From NCBI RefSeq assembly GCF_035083965.1, contig NC_089726.1:19287501-19351500 (forward strand): 64,000 nucleotides of DNA. Reading direction: 5' to 3'. A program made the translations under genes and the position numbers. Below are positions 41,201 to 50,061 of this stretch, one piece after another (position 1 is the first letter of the stretch; every line of letters starts with the position of its first letter). A model generated the notes under the pieces. It ran no database searches. It worked only from the letters and a program-made list of their open reading frames with translations, and was not told where the DNA came from. The DNA is from Branchiostoma lanceolatum. Taxonomy: Eukaryota > Chordata > Leptocardii > Amphioxiformes > Branchiostomatidae.

Positions 41201-44200
41201 ATGGTTTAAACCATGTTTTTTACTTGGAGTCTCTCATCGTGCGGTCTGGGCGCAGGCGCAATCCCTTTAGTCTCCCCTATTAGAGAAATCAATTTCAGAA
41301 TTGACAGCTGTCAATCATATCACACAATGCGGGGTAGGGTTGTGAGTTAGAATCCTGAGTATCAAAGACCTCAGACCAAAAACAGTCCCCTGGGAGTTGA
41401 TGACCTAACAGGTGTCAGGGCTGCTCTCCTAAGTTAGGCTAGGAATGGCCAAGTTACCCATTATAGGTGGAAAATTGTCAGAAACAGGTAAATAAAGTTA
41501 GAATTTGGTCACCCCAGTACAGGGGGGACTTTTTTTCCCTATAGTAGGCACCTGAATTTCCTTTTGAGGTACAACAAAAGTCAATACAGGGGCCCTGACA
41601 GGCCTAAAAGCAAGACAAGTGTGTAGAAACCATCACAAAAAGCAGCTATAAACAAGGCATAGAGCATAGAAAAAGAGTTTGACAAGGTAAAAACACAATA
41701 TTCACCTGGTATGAGACCCCCCTCACCATTAGGTAACCCCCCCCCCCCTTTCAATTCACCTTTAGAATACTCAAATCCCATCCTTTGTACACATAGCCTA
41801 GCTGCAGCCAGGCACTGATTGGAGGCGGGGTTAAAAACTCAGAAAAATGGCTAAAAATAACAAAAATGGGATAATTTATTAATAAAAATGAGCCAAATGA
41901 GGTCTGACCATTGCTCAGGTAACAGGTCTAAGGCTAAAACCCCATGAAATGGACCAAAATGGTCTGCCTCTATCCTATGTGAATTTCCTATAGGGGAGAC
42001 TAAAGGGATACAATAAATGGCAGTAATGCATGTATCCCTATGGGGAAGTTAAGAAAAAGAAGGTGTCATTATCTCAGGAATCAAAACATCAGACTACAAT
42101 AACTTACCCTCAAATACTAACCAGTTATGTCAACTGTCATCAGATTCATCCCTGACAAATTCTATACGGCTATTCTCCAGGTAACCCCCCCTAATCAGAG
42201 CCCTTGGATAGGCCCTACAGGCTTCAAACACCCAGTTGAAGACCATCCCACTATATCAGGGGGGTGCCAAACCCCACAAGGTAGAGAAAGACCATTTATT
42301 TCAACTAATTCAGCAAATACAGAGTCTATCCTACCACAGCCTATCCTATATTGCCCAGATTTCACAAAAAATCCCACCAAAAAGAATTTTCAATGGTTTA
42401 AACCATGTTTTTTACTTGGAGTCTCTCATCGTGCGGTCTGGGCGCAGGCGCAATCCCTTTAGTCTCCCCTATTAGAGAAATCAATTTCAGAATTGACAGC
42501 TGTCAATCATATCACACAATGCGGGGTAGGGTTGTGAGTTAGAATCCTGAGTATCAAAGACCTCAGACCAAAAACAGTCCCCTGGGAGTTGATGACCTAA
42601 CAGGTGTCAGGGCTGCTCTCCTAAGTTAGGCTAGGAATGGCCAAGTTACCCATTATAGGTGGAAAATTGTCAGAAACAGGTAAATAAAGTTAGAATTTGG
42701 TCACCCCAGTACAGGGGGGACTTTTTTTCCCTATAGTAGGCACCTGAATTTCCTTTTGAGGTACAACAAAAGTCAATACAGGGGCCCTGACAGGCCTAAA
42801 AGCAAGACAAGTGTGTAGAAACCATCACAAAAAGCAGCTATAAACAAGGCATAGAGCATAGAAAAAGAGTTTGACAAGGTAAAAACACAATATTCACCTG
42901 GTATGAGACCCCCCTCACCATTAGGTAACCCCCCCCCCCCTTTCAATTCACCTTTAGAATACTCAAATCCCATCCTTTGTACACATAGCCTAGCTGCAGC
43001 CAGGCACTGATTGGAGGCGGGGTTAAAAACTCAGAAAAATGGCTAAAAATAACAAAAATGGGATAATTTATTAATAAAAATGAGCCAAATGAGGTCTGAC
43101 CATTGCTCAGGTAACAGGTCTAAGGCTAAAACCCCATGAAATGGACCAAAATGGTCTGCCTCTATCCTATGTGAATTTCCTATAGGGGAGACTAAAGGGA
43201 TACAATAAATGGCAGTAATGCATGTATCCCTATGGGGAAGTTAAGAAAAAGAAGGTGTCATTATCTCAGGAATCAAAACATCAGACTACAATAACTTACC
43301 CTCAAATACTAACCAGTTATGTCAACTGTCATCAGATTCATCCCTGACAAATTCTATACGGCTATTCTCCAGGTAACCCCCCCTAATCAGAGCCCTTGGA
43401 TAGGCCCTACAGGCTTCAAACACCCAGTTGAAGACCATCCCACTATATCAGGGGGGTGCCAAACCCCACAAGGTAGAGAAAGACCATTTATTTCAACTAA
43501 TTCAGCAAATACAGAGTCTATCCTACCACAGCCTATCCTATATTGCCCAGATTTCACAAAAAATCCCACCAAAAAGAATTTTCAATGGTTTAAACCATGT
43601 TTTTTACTTGGAGTCTCTCATCGTGCGGTCTGGGCGCAGGCGCAATCCCTTTAGTCTCCCCTTTCGGACCCTCTGAACTCGGAACAAAAGAATAGTAAGA
43701 GATATCATAAATATCTAGTATATACGGTGTAGTTTATGAAACAATGTTCCTGGCAATATTGGATTGCTCAACGCCATAATTTGCTTTGTATTTTGAAGGG
43801 AGTCTCACCGACAGAAAAGAAGGGGGAGGGGGGCAATATGTTTTTGTGTGTGCGTGTAAAATTATACACGTGGGTTGACAAAAAATACGTAAAATTATAA
43901 CATTGTTAAATGTATATTGACATGTGTGTTACAAAATTGGAACTTTTACTAGTAGCTATTTAGCTTTGAACCAAGAGACTCATAGCCGAATTACCTGTTG
44001 TACAAATATTATGTTGTATTGCTCTTACATGCTTTTAAAATGATGCAATTTTTGTAATTTGCAGTTGGGATGCAGTGTATGAACAAGAAAAAATAAATTT
44101 CAAAGATAATGGAGATGTTGGAGAAATTTGGTGAGTATTTTCAATTCTCGCAAGGCCTAAATATGCATTTCATTGTTCCATATGTCAAAATTCAAAAATT

Positions 44201-47179
44201 ATGCACCTACCTTGTGGTTCAGAAGTGATAAATATAATTGCTAAACTCTAGGCCACTTCACATGTTACCACAACCAACAGACCCAGAAAGTGAATTATTG
44301 TCATCAATTGAAGTAGAAGTTTCAAGGCATCCTCATTTGAGGTGAAGCATGATGCTTTTTGAAGTAGCCATTGGGAGTGCAATGCGGCTTCGCCAAGGCT
44401 CGCGTTTTTGGCCAAGCACACCGGGTCACCCCTACTCTTCTCGATAAGTGTGTTGGGTTCTTTTACGTGCAGAGGTTTGATGCTTAAGGCTTATTCCCCA
44501 AGCTCCCTCATACACGGGGCTGCCAGCTTTACATCACCATCTGAAATGCCAAATGTAATCCCTGTTGGAGCTGGAGACGACCCCTAGGATCGAACTATAC
44601 AGATGTCACATATGATATTAAATGTATGATATTAAATATCATCTTTCTGAAAAGTTTCCATCCTGTTTCTTCTGTACCCCAGGTTCGGTGAGGACTGTAT
44701 GGAGAGGATTGTGAAATGGTTCAGGGAAGGCTCCCATGGCCAGGTGCAAACAGACAACAGAATACTGGACATCGGATGTGGAAACGGAGCTCTGCTTGTA
44801 GAAATGGTAATTGTGACGTATTGTACGCCCATTGGACATGTGTGTTCAAAAGCACTTCCAAAAACACATTTTCCAAGACACCTTGCAGAAAGCTGACTCT
44901 CCAAGCAGAGGTTGGTGGGGAAGATTGTGACCTTCTTATCATAGGTCCCTCTTTTTGTAGCTGGCCTCACCAACATTTGAAGCAAACAGAATGTCAGTTG
45001 AGAGAGAAAAAGAATTTTCCACAGCTAGTACGCTTTCTACAACGGCCCCAAAATGCACTCCAGCTCAGTGGGGTTCCAAAACACCTTCCAGCCCCATATG
45101 CATGCAAAGAGAACAATGTATTTTTTGGGAAGAGTTTTTAAGAAGGCATTTGAATATATTTTTGATAACACCAATGTAAAGTGGGCTAATTGATAGACGA
45201 CAGGGGTAGAACAGCTAGTTTTGTGTTACCAGTTACTGAGTGAGCGAGTTACTAAAAAGTTCAAAGATCTGACATATTTGCTTGCCACACAAAACTAGCT
45301 GTTCTACCCTTATAATCTTTACATGTGTATTACTATTTATATAATATATTACATGTTTCGTAGCATACATTATCCAGATTGTGTTCTCTTTTCTAACATA
45401 TTCTTTAAGTATTTTTGCAATGGTACGGTCCTCTTTATGCTTACAGGCAAAGGAAGGTTTTACCTCCCTGACAGGAATGGACTATTCCCAGCCCTCTGTG
45501 GACTTGGCAGTCTCCATAGCTAAAACAGAAAATGTCAACATAACATACCAGGTGATTCACTTTCTTCAAATCCCTTAGATAATTTAAAATTTTTAACTTC
45601 AAGTACTGTACATCTTTCAAATGAATATTTTATTTATGTCAATCATTCTGGAATCACATCTTGTGTTTTGTGGTAGATCTAGTATATTTTAGATTTTATC
45701 AATGTATAGCCAAACGTCAGTTTTCCACAGTCCTTTATGATAATAATGTTGCTATCTTTTACTCTAGAATGAATTTTGAGTATTGTCAAATTCGCAATTC
45801 AGCCTATAGGCTGCGAGGGATTTATTTTTTCAATAAACCATACAGCATCATCAAACAGACTGAAATCATTACCTCCGTTTTCACCGGTAGTAAGATCAAA
45901 ACTAAATCTCTTCACTTTCTCTTGTAGAGAGCTGACATCCTCGACGAAGAAGACCCGATCTTCTCAGTCGACAGATTCGACATCTGCACAGACAAGGGTA
46001 CCTACGATGCCATCGGCCTCAGTCCAGAAGACGCCACACAGAAGAGACGGACATATGTCAATCATGTCCACAGACTTCTGAAGGATTCAGGCCTCCTGGT
46101 CATCACGTCATGTAACTGGACCAAGGAGGAACTTCTGGAACACTTCTCATCAGGTACAAGAATCACCCCAGCGTAGCGTGTGTAGTCCAGTGGTTAGCAA
46201 TCTTGCCTCTGGAAGCCCCGGGTTCGATACCGGCTGTGTCGCTCACCCGACATGCATGCTACCGGAAAGGGTCGCAGTCCTAGGACGGGACATTAAGCCG
46301 TGGTCCACTGTTCATTGTGCTTGTTGAAAAGAGCTACGGGAATATCCCCGGTACAATGAACCTGTAAATACTGTACATAGCATTTGTCTTCTGTCACGAC
46401 CAGTGGAAGATTAGCTCTTCTGTTCATTGAGTTCATCTAAGCTAAACTGGTTCGAGATCACTTTCCTTTTTTCCCGACCAAATCGATTCAGCCATGACCC
46501 GACAAATCGCTTTCTAAGTTGCCTTAACAACCAAATCTGGCAAAACAAACTCGCCAGTGAGATGCTGGAAGGTGTCAGCTTTTAAAGGATGTCTTCAGAT
46601 TGACAATTTGGGCACTTTGGAAATGATACAAGTCGACCACAATTATACCTTTCAAAAAAGGTAGTTTCTAGTACTTTTCTTCAAAGATTTCATGGCGGTC
46701 GGCTTGTATCATTTCCAAAGTGCCAAAATTGTCAATCTGCGTTTTTGTCAGGCTTTCTACTTTGTCATGTTTTCTTGTCTCTATAACCCACATAAAGACA
46801 AACAAAACATGACAAATTTGTGAAAGTAGAAAACCCAACAAAACCGCCTAAAAACACATCAAAACCAGCCGGAACCCCTCCTCTTCTTGGAGAGTAGCTG
46901 CTTTGAACATTTATCGTTTGCAGAAATTGATTTTTACATCTACTATTATAATATACTGAAATTTTCTGTTCTGGTTTACTGAGAATATCACTTGTGACTG
47001 TCATTGTGAAATCTTCTTCTCTGCGTCAAAGTTCCAGCCTTTATATTTCAAACATAGATTTCTTCTCTGTTCCAGGTTTCGAGTCAGTTGATGAGATAAG
47101 ACACCCCACCTTCAAGTTTGGAGGCAAAACTGGGACCACGACAACTTCTATTGTGTTCAAGAAAAAGGACAGCAGATAA
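11235..47179 (+). CDS. EEF1AKMT2: eEF1A lysine methyltransferase 2 (METTL10), exon 1 interrupted by a 32.4 kb array
   Basis: SAM-dependent methyltransferase of a lysine of elongation factor eEF1A. Coding pieces: exon 1 left 11235..11258 (MMADDGSF) and right 43666..43694 (GPSELGTKE plus TA); then 44065..44130 (WDAVYEQEKINFKDNGDVGEI), 44683..44806 (ILDIGCGNGALLVEM, SAM motif I), 45447..45551 (TGMDYSQPSVDLA), 45928..46153 (DICTDKGTYDAIGLSPE; LLVITSCNWTKEELL) and 47076..47179 (FKFGGKTGT, stop TAA 47177-47179). Phases match at every junction, giving 225 aa when the array is ignored. GTKEYWDAVYE matches the vertebrate GTREHWDAVYE across the exon 1/2 junction, which fixes the exon. As assembled, translation from 11235 runs into the array and stops at 11280-11282 after 15 codons. 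Every downstream exon looks intact. An alternative in-frame start lies in the last array unit (see 43597). Confidence 0.92.
11259..11735. mobile_element. Module A, first copy: 477-bp non-autonomous DNA transposon
   Basis: Perfect 17-bp terminal inverted repeats GGGGAGACTAAAGGGAT at the left end, with the reverse complement ATCCCTTTAGTCTCCCC at the right end. Length 477 bp, no transposase. The outer copies of the array are flanked by TTTC, so the family seems to duplicate 4 bp. Inside the array A is flanked by CCTATA on the left and TATTAG on the right. The superfamily is not assigned: several cut-and-paste groups make 4-bp duplications, and I do not recognise these TIRs. Confidence 0.85.
11736..12448. 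repeat. Module B, first copy: about 713-bp spacer
   Basis: Begins TATTAGAGAAATCAATTTC and ends GTGAATTTCCTATA. It holds TGACAGCTGTCA (a 12-bp palindrome near its start), a variable poly(C) tract after ATTAGGTAAC, and AT-rich DNA near its end. The two ends are weakly similar in inverted orientation (TATTAGAGAAAT versus TATAGGAAAT), so B may itself be a decayed element. No gene is visible. B is never found at either end of the array. Confidence 0.75.
17205..17220. other. B-B junction 1 (A absent), scar CCTATATAGAG
   Basis: B copies meet directly at about 17209-17213. With A present the junction reads CCTATA, A, TATTAGAG. Here it reads CCTATATAGAG: both TIRs are gone and three bases of the right flank are lost. 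Confidence 0.85.
33420..34610. repeat. Divergent unit 19 of the array
   Basis: This unit carries nearly all the non-poly(C) differences seen. One C is lost in module A at about 33700 (AAACCCACAAGG), which fuses two open frames. In module B one A is lost (CAGGTAATAAAG near 34107), a T run is shortened near 34148, and a block near 34333-34353 is replaced (ACCAACATCACTATGTATAGG instead of the usual poly(C)-containing ACCCCCCTCACCATTAGG). It is either an older, unhomogenised unit or a low-quality patch in the assembly. Confidence 0.75.
35795..35810. other. B-B junction 2 (A absent), CCTATTAGAG
   Basis: Junction reads CCTATTAGAG, a single TATT. This is what precise excision, or an original empty site, would give if A had duplicated TATT. 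Confidence 0.85.
37697..37712. other. B-B junction 3 (A absent), CCTATATTAGAG
   Basis: Junction reads CCTATATTAGAG, two bases longer than junction 2 and one base longer than junction 1. It is a third, distinct scar at the same position in the repeat. Confidence 0.85.
43185..43661. mobile_element. Module A, last copy, abutting EEF1AKMT2 exon 1
   Basis: Complete 477-bp A with both TIRs; the right TIR runs straight into TTTCGGACCC of the gene. In the reading frame of EEF1AKMT2 the last 65 bp of this A are open, from an ATG at 43597 to its end. Confidence 0.85.
43597..43694 (+). CDS. EEF1AKMT2: Possible element-derived alternative start of EEF1AKMT2
   Basis: In the EEF1AKMT2 frame, a TAA at 43591-43593 is followed by ACC ATG. 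The ATG at 43597 has A at -3. From it the frame is open through the end of module A, reading MFFTWSLSSCGLGAGAIPLV and two more codons, and then in frame into FGPSELGTKE of the gene. A transcript starting inside the last A would give a full enzyme with about 22 extra, mainly hydrophobic N-terminal residues. This is coding potential seen in the sequence; use in vivo is inference. Confidence 0.4.
43662..43694 (+). CDS. EEF1AKMT2: EEF1AKMT2 exon 1, 3' piece, starting with duplicated TTTC
   Basis: TTTC (second copy of the duplication), then codons GPSELGTKE and two bases of a Tyr codon, followed by the donor GTAAGA at 43695. The Tyr codon is completed by T at 44065. GTKEY-WDAVYE matches the conserved N-terminal block of METTL10 proteins, so this is the genuine continuation of the exon begun at 11235. 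Confidence 0.88.
44318..44610 (-). mobile_element. SINE-like repeat, EEF1AKMT2 intron 2
   Basis: Shares long blocks with 1060-1340 and 58530-58790: GGCCAAGCACACCGGGTCAC, AAGTGTGTTGGGTTCTTTT and CGTGCAGAGG. On the minus strand the end near 44600 contains GTTCGATCCTAG, a Pol III B-box-like sequence, so it is probably a tRNA-derived SINE lying antisense. It also shares the core TTAAAGAACCCAACACACTT with the SINE at 55.5 kb. Confidence 0.65.
45203..45309. repeat. Small hairpin element in EEF1AKMT2 intron 3
   Basis: Inverted repeat GGGTAGAACAGCTAGTTTTG at about 45204-45223, with its complement CAAAACTAGCTGTTCTACCC at about 45290-45309, and a 60-nt loop. It looks like a MITE remnant. Confidence 0.7.
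46174..46450 (+). mobile_element. tRNA-derived SINE in EEF1AKMT2 intron 5
   Basis: The head has a Pol III A box (TGTAGTCCAGTGG, 46181-46193) and B box (GGTTCGATACC, 46221-46231) spaced as in a tRNA gene, followed by a non-tRNA body containing GGACATTAAGCCGTGG and GGTACAATGAACCTG. The cloverleaf is not intact and the body continues, so this is a SINE and not a functional tRNA. Confidence 0.75.
46596..46739. mobile_element. 144-bp MITE-like hairpin, EEF1AKMT2 intron 5
   Basis: Near-perfect inverted repeat of about 45 nt per arm: CAGATTGACAATTTGGGCAC on the left, GTGCCAAAATTGTCAATCTG on the right, with a loop of about 50 nt. No coding sequence. Confidence 0.8.
46738..46902. repeat. Fold-back repeat, partner of 11032-11178
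   Basis: One arm has GTTTTTGTCAGGCTTTCTAC, the opposing arm GAAAGTAGAAAACCCAACAA, then CCTCCTCTTCTTGGAGAGTA. It is the same layout and end sequence as the copy just upstream of EEF1AKMT2. Confidence 0.5.
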
Positions 47180-47215
47180 GGAAGTCTCTCAAGATAAAGA
47201 ATCGTATCCCCTGGC

Positions 47216-47221
47216 AATAAA
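47216..47221 (+). terminator. AATAAA poly(A) signal of EEF1AKMT2
   Basis: Canonical AATAAA 37 nt after the stop codon, within GGCAATAAATGTG. The 3' UTR appears very short. Confidence 0.6.
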
Positions 47222-48528
47222 TGTGTTTGATAACACTTTATGTCTACAAGCACTTCTTTTGTTGATATCATTCCTATATCTATATCTGTCTCAGAAACCC
47301 AAGCATTATTAGTGTCCGAAAAATCGGATTTTGAAAGTCAAGTTTTTTAGTCATTTCTATACATGATAACTTCCAACTACAATGTAGAGCAACATCCATG
47401 ATGCAAAAATACGACGTTGTTGTGACGTGAGAACTCACTGAAAATCGTGGCAAGACTTTTCGTAGGCTCACGAAACTAATAAGGCGTTCATCATATGGCA
47501 TGTTTTTGCACGGTTTTAAAATGCTGAAAGTATGAAGTTATTACACAAAGGTGCTAGACAGTGTTAGTAAATGTCCCTACAATAAAGATTTCAGCATTTT
47601 TTCTAATTTCCATTTTTTGGTCCCCAATATTGCTTTGGTTGCCTTTAAAAGGTATTAATTACTGTTAAAGATTATCAGAAAATACTGTAGTTTGCTGTCA
47701 TAGGCACTATAGGTTCAAGAGAACATCATTCTGTGCTTAACATGTTAAAACTGGATTCTAATATTCAATTACTATTGACTGGACCCGGCAAAGATATTAA
47801 TCACAAATCATAGCAAAGAACGATGTTTCCTTTTTTTGAAACAAACTTTATTCATAACCATATGCTTCAACTTTTCAAGTCACCATGCATGGTACAAACA
47901 CAGTTTTTAAAGTATGTATCATACATTTTTCAGGAGAAAAATAATTCAATGTCCAACAATTACAGAGTATACTATATGCATGTAATATGCCCATCATAAT
48001 ACATCCTTCAATAAATTCTGAATTTTGGATTGGTAACAAGTTTTTAGAGTTCATTTTTGAAGTGTCCTAAACTGTCCATCAGTATGTTTGATCACCCTTC
48101 AAAGAACTAATGAAATCATTGATTTCTGTCATGGTCATGAGACCATAAAAGTTTTTGGCAATGCCTCGAGAGCCGAGTCTCTGAAGGCCAATTTGTTTCA
48201 GATTAATTTACTGGATTGTGCACATGAGAAATATTTCTTAGAACACGAAACAAGATCTCAAATTGTGTGTACTTTTCATGTTTTCGTGAAGAGATAACTA
48301 AGAGTCACCCAACTTCTTTAAGCCACAAAAGTGTATTTACTTTTATGACTTGAAAAAGACAATAGTACCCACAGACAGCTCTGCTTGTTTTTGGTGATGC
48401 CTCAGGGATGGGGCCTTTTTTTATCCCATGGACCTTAACCTCTTTGTATGGAGCTTCTTTTGAGAGAGCTCATAGTCATACACCCATACACCTACATGTG
48501 TAGTATATCGACCCAAGTTTTCCCTGCA
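47222..48528. other. Intergenic, no gene recognised
   Basis: AT-rich DNA downstream of EEF1AKMT2 with AAATAAAT-like ends and no conserved frame on either strand. A stretch near 47836 (TTTTGAAACAAACTTTATTC) could be the 3' end of an old minus-strand retroelement. Confidence 0.4.
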
Positions 48529-49168
48529 TTAATAGATAGCATAACTCTTTAGCACCATTGCAATATCAGACACTTCAACATATGTCTTCAATGTACAGGC
48601 AAACATTTTTACATCTCTACTGTTTTGCCTAACTATTTCTATGACATTTATAAGCCAGCTTGTCTTCTCATTGGCTAAGCACACAGAAGTGCAAGTTGTA
48701 GATGTCTCTAGCTCTGTTGATGGTTTGTGGAAATGTCTTGTGACAAATTCAAATGCAACAGACTCTGTGATTGGTTCCTGAAGCATTTGAATACCTTTCC
48801 ACTGTTGTCACATGCTAGCTCATTGGTGCAAAGAAGATACAAGATCTCCCTGCAAACTGTTTCAATGTTGATATCTGTTTCATCCTGACACATACACATA
48901 GGAAAATATGTCTGATTCCAAGCGAGGACAATAATATACATCTACTTTTAAAGACACCTTGCATAAATTTCTACAGAGAACATTAACACCATTGTTTACT
49001 TAATGCACATTGCATAACGATTGTTTTGATGCAGTCATAAGTTACCCAGAGCTGCAAGCAGACAAGATACTTCATTGGCATTTGCATATTCCACTAGTTG
49101 TATGTCTTGGAATCTGTCGAGAAGTTGCGAGTACTCAGTAGAATGGCTACTCTTAAGCTTACGGTACT
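48529..49168 (-). pseudogene. Possible decayed or unrecognised minus-strand gene, three coding-like blocks
   Basis: Read on the minus strand: block 1 (about 49165-49032) gives STEYSQLLDRFQDIQLVEYA then NANEVSCLLAALG, with a possible GTAACT donor. Block 2 starts after an acceptor at about 48885 and gives DINIETVCREILYLLCTNEL then ACDNSGK. Block 3, in another frame from about 48807 to 48529, gives MLQEPITESVAFEFVTRHFH and LANEKTSWLINVIEIVRQ. Blocks 2 and 3 are shifted by one base near 48800 with no room for an intron. The composition looks protein-like (amphipathic, Leu/Val-rich, perhaps helical repeats), but I do not recognise the family. It may also be chance open frames. Confidence 0.25.
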
Positions 49169-50058
49169 TAAGATGTTATGATGAGCTCTACTGTCAGCTT
49201 CTTAAGCACGAATTGTATCTTATACCTCCAACATAAGTCAAAGACACAAGTTATACTCTTCTTTCAACATATGATGACAATAGAATATCTACACGACATT
49301 TGCTAGTCGACACTTTAAAGTCTACAGCACACCAGACATCTTGGCGTGTGGGACTTTCTTGAAGATCGAACGGCAAGATCTACGGTTGCCTGAAGACTCT
49401 ACAAAGGCAGCTTGAATTCTGCTGCCTGTGCTCATCTTTAACATTAAATTTTTCCCTGATTTTTCTGGAGTTTTTATTATAAAGTCTGTAGCTTATACTA
49501 CAAGCTTTTTTTGTTACAACAGTTTCACCTGCAGAGAAAGATCTCGGGTAAATATTGTTGGTAAATTCATGTCTGTTGGCAAGGAGGACGTTTCAATGTT
49601 TTGAATATTTGCTGCAAGTACAAGACTACAGGGTTTTGCCTAGCTCTAGATTTCTTAATCTCCAACTTCCAAGCAGACCTTACGGTGGCAAAATCATAAC
49701 TTTAGGCCAAGACTTCAGTTGCCCATGGACGCAGTCTTGGATTTTGTGACCAGAAGGTCTGCTTGGAGGTTATAGATTTCTTTCCTTCTTGGTCTTCAGC
49801 TTGTACTTTTTTCTACAGCCAAATAAATAAATCAAATCAACTCCTGGTGGATTTGATGTAGTTCAATCTTTTTTCAGATGATGTCAATTTCGACTCTCAA
49901 GATGACAGAATGGCCGTTATTTTTGGACGTCGATCTCCACAAGATTCCGTCAAATTTCGGAATGACGGATGCTAGGCAAAACCCTGGGCCTGACTCTTGC
50001 AGGCCGGGATCAACCAACCAGCAGCGTGACGTCAACATACAAACACTCTATACCTCCC
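49169..50058. other. Intergenic, no gene recognised
   Basis: Contains a weak inverted repeat: GGGTTTTGCCTAGC near 49632 and GCTAGGCAAAACCCTGGG near 49972. That spacing suggests another decayed fold-back element of about 350 bp. Confidence 0.4.
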
Positions 50059-50061
50059 TTA

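Larger units (their letters stand above)
11259..43661. repeat. 32.4 kb tandem array of alternating modules A (TIR element) and B
   Basis: Order A-B-A-B...A, usual period 1190-1194 bp. Twenty-six A copies start at 11259, 12449, 13640, 14831, 16022, 17924, 19116, 20307, 21499, 22690, 23882, 25074, 26266, 27458, 28650, 29844, 31036, 32228, 33420, 34611, 36513, 38417, 39609, 40801, 41993 and 43185. There are 28 B copies, because three gaps (after 16022, 34611 and 36513) hold two Bs. Copies look almost identical, apart from a poly(C) tract of variable length in B and one divergent unit (33420-34610). No module has a convincing gene: the repeated 60-111-codon open frames carry no recognisable domain. 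The array starts and ends with a complete A and is flanked by TTTC on both sides. It sits inside EEF1AKMT2 exon 1. Confidence 0.97.

Noticed and set aside
11393..43654. A 111-codon open frame (starts MSTVIRFIPDKF) repeated in all 26 A modules, with 79-, 66- and 61-codon frames in and between modules
   Set aside because: Overlapping frames on both strands of an identical repeat, with no domain, no signal peptide and no codon bias. Their repetition reflects the repeat, not selection for a protein.
11259..43661. CRISPR, rDNA, histone or centromere array
   Set aside because: The period is 1.19 kb with no short spaced repeats, no rRNA or histone coding sequence, and the array lies inside a gene exon. 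The TIR and duplication structure explains it better.
11259..43661. Array as a normal intron of EEF1AKMT2
   Set aside because: No GT donor occurs before the in-frame stop at 11280, and the A ends (GGGGAGACT and AGTCTCCCC) are not splice sites at the exon boundary. The TTTC duplication is better explained by transposition.
44716..45141. 141-codon plus-strand frame overlapping EEF1AKMT2 exon 3
   Set aside because: It is in a different frame from the conserved SAM motif I and runs into the intron; an artefact.
46174..46250. Functional tRNA gene
   Set aside because: A and B boxes are present but the acceptor stem is not paired, and the repeat body continues, so it is a SINE head.
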